DNA of 64,000 bases from Reticulitermes speratus. Its lineage: Eukaryota > Arthropoda > Insecta > Blattodea > Rhinotermitidae. The notes below the pieces were generated by a model. The model was not told where the DNA came from and searched no databases. It worked only from the letters and a program-made list of their open reading frames with translations. Positions 12,701-27,700 of this stretch are shown piece by piece (positions within the stretch are counted from its first letter, which is position 1; each line of letters begins with the position of its first letter). The stretch spans positions 20,174,505-20,238,504 of the forward strand of contig JAJKFL010000427.1 of the NCBI GenBank assembly GCA_021186555.1. Direction: 5' to 3'. Both the position numbers and the translations under genes were made by a program.

Positions 12701-15700
12701 TGGGCTTGCTGTACCCACACCAAATGACAAATGAAACAGCAGTGGTAGGTTTCTTGGAATATCACCCGCTTAGGCTATTTCTACCTATCTACTAGTTAGT
12801 CCTGAAAACACAGTGTATGGAGAATCTGCTGCATGATAACCAGGAAGAGGAAAACTGAAATTCTTGCACAAAAACGTGTCCCAGTGCAACTTTATTCACT
12901 ACAAATTCCACATGTATGAACCTAGGTAAAAATGGGGTCTCCACAGTTATAAGTCAGAACATAACTGTATTAGCTATGGCACTACCAACAGTAGGTAACA
13001 AAATGCTTCACCCATTTCATTAGTTATTCATCACACACTTTACATGCAGAATGTATTCTGTTTTAATGCTCATACTGAAGCTACTGAACATAACACACCA
13101 TTTTACTCAGCTTAATGTGTTAAAGATACTGTGCTTCCATCTCCTCACATACAGAGTGCAGCAGAAAATGTTGACACATTTTAAGTAGCCATAATCTCGG
13201 AGCTTGAGTGGCTACCGGGCACATCGGCAGGTGGCGGATGGCTGAGGACCTGTCCGGAGGCTGGTCTGGATGGTCTCTGGACTAACCCTGGGGCAGGTCT
13301 GTCTTCGAATATAAAGAATAGGGGACCGTGGACCAACTCCCCAATCCCAAGCTGTTATGTGTGGCTTGCCTTAATCCATGCTGAAGGGGTGCATGGCACA
13401 TGAGTGATGTGTCTCTAACAGAGCCTCTGGGAGACCACGTAACATCCCAGAGTAAGTAGCCTTGCACTGGTATAGGGAGCTGTGCCAGTGTTGACTGTTA
13501 TTTCTCCAGTACTCGTGGGACCAAAATGGACACAATAATTGATGAACCCAAATAAGGAGCAGTTGTGGCTGCAGACTTGTTACAACAAGACTCCCACGCG
13601 GAGGTCGTAGGCTCTAAGCCTGGCTGCAGGCATCTCTAAGATTAGACTGCTGACCAAGAGACTCTCAGGAGCACAACAGAAGAAGCTTATTAAAGCAAGA
13701 AAAATGAAGGAAGGAACTTGGACAATTGAAAAACCTCCAAGAAAGACTCCTTCATCTCAGGAGAAGGTGGTGGCAGGAAGTAGTGGGGGCATGAAAACAC
13801 CCCACTCTGACTCAAGCACCCCACCTTTGACAATACAGCAACCTAAAAAATGCAGGAGCATGCATGTGCAACCTGGGTTTTATAAGGAAGCTGTTGTTGG
13901 AATCAAGATGGCAGTTATTCATTAATGCCATCCTGAGGTCAAACTGGATCAGGCTCAAGATGACCTTATTCAGGGAAAAATCTTAGCTGCTGTGGATGCG
14001 AACCCCTCAGGGAAGACGCACTTTCTACATTCTAAATTTGCACAGGGTATATTTTGGATTAACTGTGCAAATGCATCCTCTAAGGTCTGGCTGATGCAGA
14101 CAATAAGTGGACTTCGGGAGCTGTGGGAGGGTGCGGAGCTGTCTGTGGTCGACTCCAAAGACCTCCATAAGAGACCCAGGGTGCTTGTTCACATCCCAGA
14201 TACTTCAGAGGTTACCACTGTCATACCTCGTCTCAGGATTCTGCATCCTGAGTTAAAAATGGCAGATTGGTCAATCATGAGTCGTAAGGTTACTGAGAAG
14301 GAACAGACAGTGGCCTTCTCTATTGACCCTGACTCTTTCAAAGCACTGGTTAAATCAAACTTTAAGGCCTTCTGGGAATAGGGAAGAGTTATCTTTTGGA
14401 CCCTGAAGGATGAAAAGAAAAAGCCAGAGGGTGAGGGTGTTGCAGGTAAATCTTCATCACAGTAGGGTGGCTTCGGCTGCCCTCTGTGTGGCTATGAGGA
14501 ACTGCAAGGTTTCCCTCATACAGGAACCCTGGACCTATATGGGGGAAGTCAAAGGTCTAAAAGAGGTAGGTGGAAAACTTAAACATATTAGATTCAACCA
14601 GAATCATAGGACCTATATTTTAGTCAAGAAAGACTTTCGGATACTGCCGCTGATGCATTACTGTTCCAGGGATCTCACGGAGGTTAAAATTAAGACGTCG
14701 TGTGGCACGGGGCCGAGGGAGATTATTCTCAGATCAGCATACCTTCCATATGATGATCTTGAACCCCCACCCCCCAGGGAGATGGACAGGCTGGTGGCAG
14801 GATGCAGAGCTGATGGATCTCACCTTATCATTGGCTGTGATGCGAATGCACATCACACAACCTGGGGGAGTTCTAACATTAACAACAGAGGTGAGTCCCT
14901 GTTTAATTTTATTTCGGTAAACGATTTGGACATAACGAATAAAGGCAACAGACCTACCTTTGTTACATCTAACAGGCAGGAAGTTATTGATATTACTATT
15001 GCCACCTTCTATGCTGGCAATTTTATTAAATATTAGCATGTAACTGAGGAGGTAAGTTGTTCGGACCACAGATACATCCGATTCAGTATTACGGGAATTG
15101 ACAGTTCAGCTGAATTCTATCATAATCCATGCAGGACTGACTGGGAGTCTTTTAGAACTGACCTGGCAGGTTATCTACATGGTACGAAAGATAGGATCAC
15201 TAACTTTATAGATCTAGAGACTGCTGCAAGGCAGTTTCAGGATGCTATTATTTCTGCATATAATGATAACTGCCCTTCATTTGTGAGGGAGTACAGCAGG
15301 AGCATATCCTGGTGGAACCAAGACCTTGCAGAGAGAAGGAGGAAAGTTCACAGATTATTCAATGCTGCGAAGAACTCAGGGTATTGGACTGACTACAAAA
15401 GATCTTTAACTGAATATAACAAGGCACTCAGACAGGCCAAGGAGAGTCCTGGAGAAGACACTGTGAGGAGACTGAAAGGGCTCCTGAATGTGCCAGACTC
15501 CAGAAGATTCTCTCGAAGGATGGGCAAAATGCAGTTAGTTCTCTCCAGCTGGAAAACGGAGAATATACTAAAACAGAGAATGAGACTCTGGCGGAATTAC
15601 TCTGAGTTCATTTCCCTGGTTCAAAATACTTCTAGAACCTTCTGGTGGCTGGGATGGTCTTGAACTGGAGTTTCCAAAATGGAGTGCATCCAGGTGGGAC

Positions 15701-18700
15701 TGGGCGGTTTTCAGAAGGGATATAAGTTTCGACAAAATGAAAAGGGCCATTTGCTCATTTCAACCTTATAAATCCCCAGGCATTAATGGAATTATGCCCA
15801 TCATGCTACAGCAGGGTTTTGAACTGCTGGTGGGTAAATTTTTAGTATTACTGAGAGCCAGTTTGGCCTTAGGTTATCCCGATGAGCTGGAGGCATACCA
15901 GGGTGGTGTTTATACCTAAACCTGGGCAACCTTTGTCCCAGGCAAAGTTCCTGAGACCCATCAGTCTCATGTCCTTTATACTCAAAACACTTGAGAAATT
16001 ACTTGGTAAGACATATCAGGGATGGTGTCTTGGTTGAAAAACCGCTTCACCAATACCAGTAAGCCTACAGAGCAGGTATGTCTATAGAACCAACAATTTT
16101 CCAGGTTGTACAAAGACTGGAAAAGCCCTTGTGTCATAAGGAGATTGCGCTGGGTGCCTTCTTGGATATTGAGGGGGCATTTGACATCACCTCCTTTAAA
16201 GCAATTACTACAGCTGCAAGAGAGCGTGAACTTGAGGAAACCTGTTGTAGGTGGGTCAGGTCAATGCTTGAAAGCAGACTGGTACATACTTCCCTCATGG
16301 GCAATAATTTAACTGCATAAGTTGTTGGGGGATGTCCACAAGAAGGAGTTTAGTCTCCCCTTTGTGGAACTTAGTTGTTGAAAGGCTTCTGGTTGAAAGC
16401 AATGACCTAGGCTTTAGCACATTTGGCAATGCCGACGATATTGTCATCAATAGTCCAACGCAAATTTGCACACACTGTCAGGGAACTCATGCAAGGCGCT
16501 CTGGACGTGGTGGTTAATTGGGCTGTTAAAGAGGGTCTAAATATTAGCCCTCATAAAACAACCATAGTTCCTTTTACCAATAGAAGGGAAGTGGAGGACT
16601 TAGGGACCTCTTACAGTTCACGGTAAGGAACTTAAAATGCTGGGGGAGGTTAAGTATTTGGGAGTGATTTTAGACTACAAAATTAACTGGAACCAACATC
16701 TGCAGAAAATAATCAGAAAAGCAGTGACCACCTTTTCAGTGGCCAGACGCATGTATGGTAAAAGATAGGGTCTTAGACCTAATATGGTGCATTGGCTCTA
16801 TACTAGGGTAATTAGACCTATTTTCCATGCTGCCTTGGTTTGGTGGCCCAAGGTCAAGCAAAAAAGTACTAAAACTCAATTAGGCAGGATTCAGAGAATG
16901 GCCTGTCTTGCCATTACTGGTGCTATGAAATCGGCCCCCACTGCAGCAATGGAAGTGCTTCTGAATCTGACTCCGCTAGACCTGATGACCTTGGCGGAGG
17001 CGAGGATGGCATTCTATAGATTGCACATACTTGAGCAACCGAGTCTTCCTAAAGCAGTGTCAGGGTTGCCAACCATCTGGAAAAATGTGGGCAACACTTT
17101 ACTAGATATGTGGTCAGACTACGTCATACCAGTTGACCATCACAACTAAAAAATTCATGGTCATAACTGACCAGGAGTATTGGAAAAACAAAGATCCCGT
17201 GTTTTCTGACGACGCTCTAATCTGGTTTACTGACGCATCTAGGGCTGACTCAGGGACAGGGTCTTGTATTTATGGCAAAAGACCAGAGAGAAGCTTCAGT
17301 TTCCCTTTGGGTATATACGCCATAGTTTTTCAAACCGAAATATATGCCATTCTCCAATGTGCATGCGAAAATATAAGGGCTTATAGACATAAGCGGATCC
17401 TTATTTTTTCTGACAGCCCGGCCACACTGAAGGCACTTAGCAGCCCAAAAGTGACTTCAGGACTGGTTGCAGAATGCTTGGATGCTCTCTCTGCACTGGC
17501 AAGCTGGAATGAGGTAACCCTTGTGTGGGTGCCAGGGCATTGTGGCATTCCTGGTAATGAAAAAGCTGATAAACTTGCTAAACGAGGAGCAGCTATACCA
17601 TTACTCGGCCCAGAATACCTAGGTGTTCAGCAAGAGAAGCTATTAAGAACTGGATTAAGTGTCAACATCGCACTACCTGGAATAATTTACCAGGTCATAG
17701 ACATGGCAACCTTTTATTAGTGGACCATGTAAGAAAAGAGCTGACAACCTACTTAAACTAAGCAGGCATCAACTAAGATTGGTAGCTGCATTCCTCAAAG
17801 GCCATGCTTCTGTGAGGAGGCACCTGAATATTATGGGCCTCTTTGATGGAGATCCTACCTGCAGATTTTGCAGGTTGGAGACTGAAACCATACACCACAT
17901 TATTTATTGCTGCAAGGCGTTGGCTCGTCAGCGCTATAAGTTCTTTGGGAAGCTGTTTGCTGAACCAAAAGATATAAGCACGGCTTTATTAAAAGACCTG
18001 TGTCTCTTTGTAAGAGGCACAGGATTAATGAAGTTGTGCTGAATAAAATACTTAGGGCTGCACAATAAGCTTAAAACTGTGGTGCATCCAGAGCTTCTGC
18101 TGATGGGCACTTTGGAGAAGGAGGAGGGGGAGGAAGAGGCCATAATTGTTATGAGTTTAAATTTTAGTGTGCATGCTAGTTCTCAAGGTCAGCAGCGATC
18201 ACTGGAGTTTTGTTGGCAACTGGCACACCAGTCCAAGAAGCAATGGTGGTCAGTGCAGATTTTAGGTATTATTAAAATATGAAATGTGTCAGCACTTCCT
18301 GCCACACCCTGCACATAAAATACTAAATACAATGCAGTAGGCACACAGCATCCATTAACAAATGTATATTACTATTGGTCTACTATATACTTCTCTTCTG
18401 CAGGCCATTGACAATGTAGTCAGGACTATAAAGCAAATATTATGAGGTGCTACTCCAGAGAATTTGAATGATTATAGCAACACTGCTGGAAATATATCCA
18501 ACCTGGCAGCATCTTGGAAGCTTAGTGCACAGAAGACAAAGAAACATTTCTATATTTTTTACCTAATTGGATTGGGACACATTTGTTTAGAGAGAGGTGG
18601 AGATTTCAAAGATATATGTCAAATAATAGAAACCAGATGTAACAATATTCAAACACAGCCAAGTAAAGAAATAATGAGAGAAAAGAAATCTTTAGTCTCA

Positions 18701-21700
18701 TACTTGAATACAGAATAAGAGTGGGGGAGAGAACTGTATACAGACTGGTGTAATCTGAATGACAGAATTTGGTTAGCATGGTTTCAACTGAGAATTTGGA
18801 AACTGAAGGGAATAAGGAGAGGTGTAGAAAGAGGAAGATGCCCCTTATGTAATGTAGAAAAGAAAGATATATATATTTCTAAAATGTAGAGACACCACCT
18901 GCTCCCACACCCTAACACTAGAAGCAGCTGCTAGGTAGACATATGGGAGAATCTGCGTTCATAATTTCTCTGAACCAAGTTTACTTCTGGTGACAGTGAG
19001 GACAACACACGTACTTACATCAAATTTTTGGTGAAAGCCAAAGGTCCCCTCTCATGATACAGATGATTAAACAACTTGACTCTGTGCTCCAACGTCTTTG
19101 GCCTGGTAACCTGGACAGGCCCCACAACCTTGTTGCTAACCTTCAGTGTAAGGACACATAAAGAACCACATACTAAAGACATACAGACCTCCTGTACACG
19201 TAGCATACACATTTAAGTATAGCACTTGCACAATAAAAGAGTAACATAAGAGGTAAAGATAAAACTAACGATTAATTTAATGGAATCCATCTTGTTGTGT
19301 CTATCATTATTCATATAGATACCAGTAACGCAAGTGGCTGCCACTTGCATAGTAAACATCGGTAGCACAGAGAAAAAAATACAAGAAATGAAGTAAAACT
19401 GAGAACTGATAATAGCATGACAAAGTAACTGATGAAGGCAAACATAACATATAAAAACCTAAGCAGCACATCAACAAAATAAATTCACAGTAACACATGC
19501 AAGACTTATCTGCGCTACACAACAGAAAAATCAATAACCAAGACCAGTGGCCAGCCATTTACTTCAATCAATATATGGGCACTTACCAATTAAATTTTAA
19601 GTTTAATTTTTAATCTTTAACTGCATTTCAAAAAGTAGGTCATAAAAATGAATAAAATTAAAGATATTTTAAAGAACATCATAGTAATTTACATAACCGT
19701 CTACCTACATGTTATACCATTAAAACTACGATATTATTGTAACATATACATTGTTATATATGAGATATCTCTCAAATAAAAACATTTTTACTTGATTTTT
19801 AAGATTTTATAGAACACCTGATGATCGTTTTCAATTGAAACATGCAGCGTTTGAAAATAACAATAAAAATGTTGTGTTAGATGGAATAATCTGTACCTAT
19901 GTACATAAAAATAAAGATGTCCCTGGCCATAGTATGAAGGCATACAAGGGGACATGAACTATAGCTCTAGTCATTCTTAACCTCAGCATTAGATGGGATG
20001 AGTAGTCAACTTCATGCCCCAGCTATTTACCTCCCCCTCCCCCTCTCCCAAGGGAAAAAACTCGTCCCAGAGCCATTTGGACATTTTGGACAAGAGAAAA
20101 ATCTCTTGCCCCTGCCAGGAAGCAAACCCATACTATCCAGCCACTACTATCCCAGCTCATCATAACATAATACAGGATTCTTATAAAACAAACAAAACAG
20201 AAAAAGTAACTGTTCTTCAGGCAGGATATTATTTCTTTCCTCATCCAATATCCAAACATGTGTAGTAGCTAAGAATTTAACAAAGGGATAAAGCTGAAAT
20301 TAAGACATTACAGCACATTCATGTGATCAAAAAACCATTTGGAATGAGAATTCAAATTGCATTCAAAACTCTGTCACACTGCCTGCATTTCAAATTAACA
20401 CCTGCGACTGCTGCACAAATTGGCAAGTGTGTGGAGTAGATTCTTTGTGTGTTCTTTGTAAGGCCTTTGGCACAAAACTCAACATGAAGAACAGAGAAAC
20501 AGGAAACAAAAAAGTCACATTTTTTTCATTTACTAGATAATTACTTTTGCTCAGGATAGGGACAGGTGGCGGGCTCTTGTGAGTGCGGTAATGAACCTTC
20601 GGGTTCCATAAAACGTGGTAAATTTCTTGACTAGCTGACAACCTGTTAGCTTCTCAAGGACTCTGCTCCACGGAGTTATAGAGTTATATTGATAATTACT
20701 TCCTTTCACGTCTTTTGGAGTGACCTGTGAACCTCACTGTAATCTGCCACTTTCTGCTCAGTGCATGTGACCTGATACACATTTTTGTTGGTAAAAAAAG
20801 CTTCAGTAATTATGCTGAAAATATTGGGTGCCACCTTGCAGAATTCAGTTGTCCAGGATTTGTGCACCCCTCTGTTAAGTCCCTAAGTATGTGAAGGGCA
20901 ATATATGTCCCAGTTGTGACTGCACAAAGATGGAGACTGTACGGTTGAAAAATAAAACTGACTTCAAGTGTGGCAATTCAGCACAGTTTTCTTTTGGAGG
21001 AAACAGTTCTCATTATAATGTTCCTTAATAAAAGTATTTCATAATCCCCAAATTTCTCACATACATATGTTCCAAACAATTCAGGGAATAATGTTTAAGA
21101 ATAGAATCAGGTGATTCTCAAACATACAAGAACATGTACATCAGGAAACAGCTAAACCAAAAACATAACCAAATAATAAAGTTTTGTTAAATATAGTTAA
21201 CCCAGTAGGCAACTGTAATAAATGAGACAGTCCATATGGCGAAGGACAGTCACCCACACAGTCCATGGCTTTAAAAAAGTTTTTGAAGTGCTACCTTAAT
21301 TCATATACGGAACACAGGACCAAAAATGGCTAATATATATAATATATATACATATATATATATATATAATGCAAACTGCAAGATACTAAACTGTAAAATT
21401 TATATTCTCTGCTCTTTCTGACAAACAAGACATTTACAGCACTCTCCACTTGATATAACATATAAATTTCCAAAGTCACACAATGTCATGAAGGGCCTTG
21501 CCCTTGACAGCTTCCATGTCATCAAATTTACAAGTACAATCAACCAAAATAATGAGTTTTCCTTCAGCACTACCCTCGAGTTCCAACACAGAAAAATGGA
21601 AGGACATGTAATTTGTGGATCACAACAGACTAAAGAGCAACTGGAAATAAAAGTATTATACAAAGTTCTGGCACAAAGAACTGCAACATCCACTGTATCA

Positions 21701-24700
21701 ATTACTGACAACATTAAGTGATGTGTGATGTGCAATCTTCACAGCAGTGAAGGGTTAGATTGAGGTCTTCTGGTTTGTAGAACTGTATAGCAAAATTCCA
21801 TTCCTAACTTCATGAAGCAGAGTCTTTCCTGAGAAGCTAACAGTTCCTCAGCTAGCCAAGAAATTCCAACGTTCTATGAATCCAAGGGTTCATTGCCATG
21901 TTGACGCAAGCCCCCCCCCCCACTTGTCACCATCCTGAGACAGATCACCCCAGTCCCTGTCCTAGCATCTTATTTTTTAAGATCCATTTTCACATTATCC
22001 TCCCATCTATTCCCATCTCTTCGAACTGGTCTATTTCCCTCAAGTTTCCCCAACAAAACCCTGTCTGCACCCCTCCTCACCCCCAAACATGCCATATGCC
22101 CTAACCTTCTCATTCTTTTGGATTTGATCACCCAAACAGTGTTTGGTGAAGAGTACAACAAACGAAGCTCTTCATTATGCAATTTCTTCCAGTCCCCTGT
22201 TACCTCTATCCTCTTAGGCAGAAATATCTTCCTCAGCACCTATTCTCAGACACCCTCAGCCTACATCAAATGTCATTACACAGATATCTAATCAACCAAA
22301 CTCCACTTCCATCAGAATGGCATTAGGAAATTTCCTGACTAGTTTGCTAATGTTTAAATGTAGGCTGCAGATTCCTCTGTATGCTGATAACCATCTGCAA
22401 TGCTACAGTGTCACAACCAAGTCCATAAACTAAACCTTTGTAGTTTTGGAAACCTCAAACTCATGACTTTGAATGTTACCAACAACTCTGACAATGAATC
22501 TTTTCCTTGGCTGTTAGATAAGTTTATGACATGTAGGCCTATATCAATTTTCTTAACCAATTAAATCAGTGGTAACTATATGTACCACCTGCTGTAATGT
22601 CAGCTCTTTGGCGCCGAACATCAGGTATACACATCATGCAGTGTGATGCTCCAAATGCCAAATGTCAGGTGTACATGACGGCCATTACTGGCCTAACTTA
22701 TGCAGCTCTGATTTCAATTCCAGTCACCTGCACATCACACTGAGCATTTAATTATGGCACAAGGATTAAGAAACACTGCATTTTGCCACACAGTGTATTT
22801 ATATGTTTTGTACAAGTCTCACAATAAACAGTGATTTATCCCTATACAGCAATAAATGGTCTGCCATTATAATGGACATGGACTATATTCTCTGTAAGGT
22901 AGGAAATGAACTGTTACATATAATTTATATTAATGTCTTCATAGGGTTAGCCTCAGAAATAAAACATGCATCATAATTAGGAGACAGTTTACATACATGC
23001 AACCTTACTTCATTTCCTACATCCTTCCCTGGCTGTTTTTCTTTCGAATTCACAGTGGTCACCATGGCTGTTGACTTTGCCTGAGATACCTTAGCTTGCT
23101 GCTGGGCTGCTTTGAGAGTGCGCTGCTGTTCCTGCACCACAGAACACAGCCATGCTGTGACACTACTTCCATCAAACATTATTAGAACAACAAACAATGA
23201 TAAGACAGGCAGAGTATGTAGTGCGGAAGGGCATTATGAGAATGACACATAAAATTTTAGTTAAAAAATGTGAAAGAAAAACACTACTTGGAAAACTTCA
23301 GCATAGAAAAGAGGATAAGATATACAGAAATAGAGAGGAATCAATGGCGAGATCTTGCGAACATTGTAATGAACTTTCAGTTCCACAGAAGGTACAGGAC
23401 TGAGTCATATCACTAAGGTTTTGTGGCTGTACCACTTTTTCCCTCCCCAGCAATCCTGGTTTATCTCATCTCTTACCCCATCCCATTTCCCCTCATGGAT
23501 AATCAAGATCCACATGACCAACCTGCACTGGATCTTAAGTCAGCAGGTAGTTCACAACTGACAATGACAACAGTCACTGACCTGGAAATTTTGTCTTGGC
23601 AAATAGACATTCAGTGTGACCAAAATTTCATTTTGAAGCCTGGATGGCTAGGAATGAAATGACTCTGCAACAGCACAACAAAGCAAAGTCCCAAGGTGAA
23701 AAGTTACTAATAATATTAGTGTTTGTAGATAAATTTCTGCCTGCTGATTTCTTCTGATTTTAAATTGCTTTCATTCTCTGAATGACTTAGTAAAGCTATT
23801 TTCTGACTTGGCTGTTGGGCCATGCTTATTTGATTAGACTGAGAGTTGTGTCTTAAGGTGGCCATTTGTACATGACAGAATATGTACTACCCTAATTATA
23901 CCACCCTACCCTACATTCTGGTTACACATCTGTATATTGTATTGCTCTTTTTCATTATACTTTTACTGAAGCCATATGATTGTGTTGTTATGTTATCTGT
24001 ATTTTTCTTTTTGCTTTCTCTTGTAAATTTGTCCCCTCTTATGTCATCACTGGTAATCCCCTGCCACCTGGGTGTGTGACATACTTCACTGGCAGCAACA
24101 GCTGGCATCTCCCCAAAACTATGGTGCATAATTTGATTAGCCTGGCAACTATCAACGTCTTACATAGGACTCTGTTCCATAAAGTCAGTCACTTATGGAA
24201 TACTATATCCCAACCAAGGCCAGTCACCAAACACTCTCTATGCTCAGACAGCGCTAAATTCTATGTCTAAAAAATAGAATGGTGAGGTCACATAACAACA
24301 CATTCTGTTGAATAAATAGTTCCATTTCTTGCTACATAATAAACTGCTTTGGTCAGTATATAACTGTAAATACCAACTGTATGGACTGAAACATTTTCTA
24401 CCAGCTTCTCAAGTAATGCCATAGTTCATCTGCTCAGATGATGCAGCATTAAATTAAACATGATAGAATGATGAATCAGCAGGGATGTAGAATAGAACAG
24501 AATAGAATACGGAAGGGCGGGCACACAGTGACCCGTGCACTTCGACCATTATCAATCTTTTGTGCAACCCTTTAGCTCATTCATTCAGCAGTCCCACACC
24601 TTGAACAAAGTGCAGTACCTTACTGACAGAGATGTCTTCCAAGTCACCTGGTTTCATAAAATGACGACCCAGGTGCCTGAATCTTAATGTGGCCAAAGCC

Positions 24701-27700
24701 TCACAGTCACAAAGCACACGTGAGGCCGTTTCAGATGCATGCTTGCATCTATTACACTCGGGACTGTTTACCAGCCCGTTTAAATAGGTGTCCTTTTAAA
24801 TTACAGTGTCCTGTTAGCAACACTGTAATTATTCTTAGCTGGTTTGTGCTCACATTGAGCAATTCACCAACTTTTTTTTTTTTTTGCAGAGGGCACCCAT
24901 ACCAGTTGGATCCTGTTATGTTCTGCCAGTTTCACCAGGGACTGATGGCAGTCCCAGACTAATTTGGAATTTATCTGGAAGCTGTCAAGGGCATTGATGG
25001 CTACCTGACTGTCAGAAAGAATATAGATGTTCCTACCTGTGTAGCCCTTTTCTATATTCTCCATTATACAAGCCTTAATGGCATATATTTCAGCCCAGAA
25101 TACCGTGGTATGGAGCCCAAGACTGAAGCTGTGCCCCCTTCTCAAGCCCCATCTATACACACCAGCACCAGTGCCTTTATTGGTCTTGAACCCGTCTGTG
25201 TACCAGACCAGGCCCCTTTGTTGTCTGGGTTGAACTCATTCTGCCATTCACACTTGTCAGGGAACTTGACTCTGAATGGTTTGTGGTATGCATATCTCAG
25301 GAGCATCCTGTCAGATCCCATCTGTAGGATGGGTTCATACTCTATATCCTGAGATTTTTTGGTGTGACCAAAGTTAGAGGATTTAGGTTTCCACTGTAGG
25401 TTACACATTAGCCTGTAGATCCCTGCCTGGGCCTCTGACTCAATCATCACATGAAGAGGAGGAAGGCCCAGGAGGACCTCCATTGCAGCTGTTGGGGTCG
25501 TCTTCATCACCCCTGTAGTAGCCAGACAGGCTAACCTCTGTATCTTACTAAGCTCTGTCCTGCTGACATTGTATCTGACCCTCAACCACCAAACTGTGGA
25601 CCCATAGGTCAATACAGGTCTGATCACTATGGTGTAGATCCACTGCATCACCCTGGGTTTCAGATCCCAGATTTTATCAAATGTGCCCTTACAGGTCCAA
25701 AAAGCCCTGTAGACCTCATTCATCACATTTTTCAGCTGTGCCTTCTATGTCAATCCCTTGTCCAGAATAAGTCCAAGGTATCTTGACCTCGGTAGTCAGC
25801 TGCAAAGTGTGTCCAGAGAGGGTTGGTTCCTTCAGGCCCCTTAAATCTCTCTCCTGGGTGAATGGTACTATCACCATCTTTTCTGGAATGATAGACAGCT
25901 GTTGTATCACACCACTGTTGTACCATACTGAAAGTCTCCTGTAGAAGCTCTGAGACAGTGTTTGGGAATTTCCTGTGGATAAGGACAGCAATGTCATCTG
26001 CGTGTCCTAGTGTATAGTAGCCACTCCAATTGAATCCTCCTATGAGTTCGTCCACAACCAGGCTCCATAGCAGAGGCGATAGAACGCCCCCCTATGGACA
26101 GCCCCTGGTCACAGACCCCTCCAGAGTTTCTCCTGCAAGCGTGATTTACCTGCTACCCAGCATGGAGCCAATCCAACGACAGATCATGTCTCCAAGCCCA
26201 TGCCATTTGGCAGCCTTTGTTATGATGTCAAATGAGATGATATCAAAAGCTCCCTCAACATCTAGGAAAGCTCCAAGTGTAACTTCCCTGTTTTCCACTG
26301 CTTCCTCTATGTGTGATCACATGATGCAGTGCAGTTTCAGTAGACCTTCCTGGTTGGTAGGCAAATTGGTATCGATTATGGGGATGTAGCCCCAAAATCT
26401 CGTCCCTAATATGCCTGTCCACCAATTTTTCCATCGTTTTCAGCATGAAGGACAACAGACTAATAGGACAATATGCCTTAACCTTGGTATAGTTGGCCTT
26501 CCCGGGTTTAGGGATAAATGTCACCTTGATCTGCCTCCAAGCTTTGGGTATATACCCTCTTGCTAGGCAGGCTCTAAAGATATGGCACAGATGAGTTGTT
26601 AAGTGTTCAACTCCTTGTTGCAAGAGAGCAGGTACAATTCCATCAGTCCCTGCCGATTTAAATGGTTTGAATGTGCTAATCGCCCATCTTATTTTAAACT
26701 GATCAATGAGCTTTTTAGACAGTTCTCACTCCTTCCTGTGAGCAGCAAATTCTCTCAGGTTTGGCTGCCCCTGTCCTTCCAAGGTCACATCTTCTCCAGC
26801 AGACCATGGAAAACGAACTCTGTATAGTTCCCTCAGGGTCTCTTTTCCAGATTGTGTGTATCAGCCATCAAGTAGTTTAATAGATTTCACCCTGTTGGCC
26901 GACTGACTGGCCATGATCCTCATGAGTCTGGCCCTGTCAGGTACACCCTCGATCCCCCGACAGTAGTCCCTCCAATGGCTTTTCTAATCTCTTTGTTGTA
27001 ACAGGTGAGGGTCATCTTATACGATTTCCAGTCACCAGTCCTTTTAGCTTGATTAAAAAGCCGTCTTGTTGAAGCTTTAAGGTGGCTCAAGCCTTTGTTC
27101 TGCCAAGGAACCATCCTTGGCAAGAGAGCCACCCTGGCTGGACAGTTTTGGTGATAGGACGAGAGGATGGCCTGTTGCAACATGTCAACAGCCAGCTCTA
27201 CATCCCGCACCGAGTGTATAACACTTGGTACAACCCCTAGATTTACCTTTAGGTCTTCCCGACAGAATTCCCAATTGGTTGTCTTGGGGTTGCGATGAGA
27301 GCCTAGTAACTTCCAGGTCACCCATTTGAAATACTATGTATCTGTGGTCTGACAAAGAGATTTCATCAGATACATACCAATTAGCCACTAGGTCCCCTAT
27401 CTTGTCAGTCCCTAGTGTCAAATCTATAACCACCTTCCTATTACTAATTACAAAAGGTCATTACCTTTATTAAGAATATTGCGATTTGTACTAACCAAAT
27501 ATTTCATTAAGCATTCGCCTTGTGGATTGACAGCCGTGCTCCCCCATATAATGTGGTGTGCATTGGCATCACAGCCAACGATGAGCTGCAATTTATTCCC
27601 ACTGCAGCAGTCAACAACTTCCCTTAACCCCTTTGACGGGGGTGGTTCGTCTGAATCATAGGGAGGTAAGCTCCCTCCTCTATAGTAAGTCACCCTCACC

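Larger units (their letters stand above)
13195..18275 (+). mobile_element. LINE with ORF1, endonuclease, reverse transcriptase and RNase H (copy 1)
   Basis: About 5.1 kb on the plus strand. The order 5' UTR, ORF1, endonuclease, reverse transcriptase, RNase H and Cys-His motif is that of I-superfamily LINEs (I, R1, LOA and relatives). Its 5' UTR (around 13,490, TTATTTCTCCAGTACTCGTG) matches the 5' end of the minus-strand copy at 24.9-28.4 kb. It has many stops and frame changes. It lies antisense to EIF2B4. Confidence 0.85.
13152..18311 (+). mobile_element. Inverted-repeat-bounded unit containing a whole RNase-H LINE
   Basis: Left end (13152) CAGAGTGCAGCAGAAAATGT and the reverse complement of the right end (from 18311) CAGGGTGTGGCAGGAAGTGC align over 31 bp with 24 matches, and all seven differences are transitions. 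Immediately outside, CACATA occurs at 13146-13151 and again at 18312-18317, like a 6-bp target duplication. The interior is almost entirely one RNase-H-type LINE. The simplest reading is a short non-autonomous DNA transposon (MITE) into which the LINE jumped. Movement of the whole 5.2-kb unit is possible but unproven. Confidence 0.65.
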
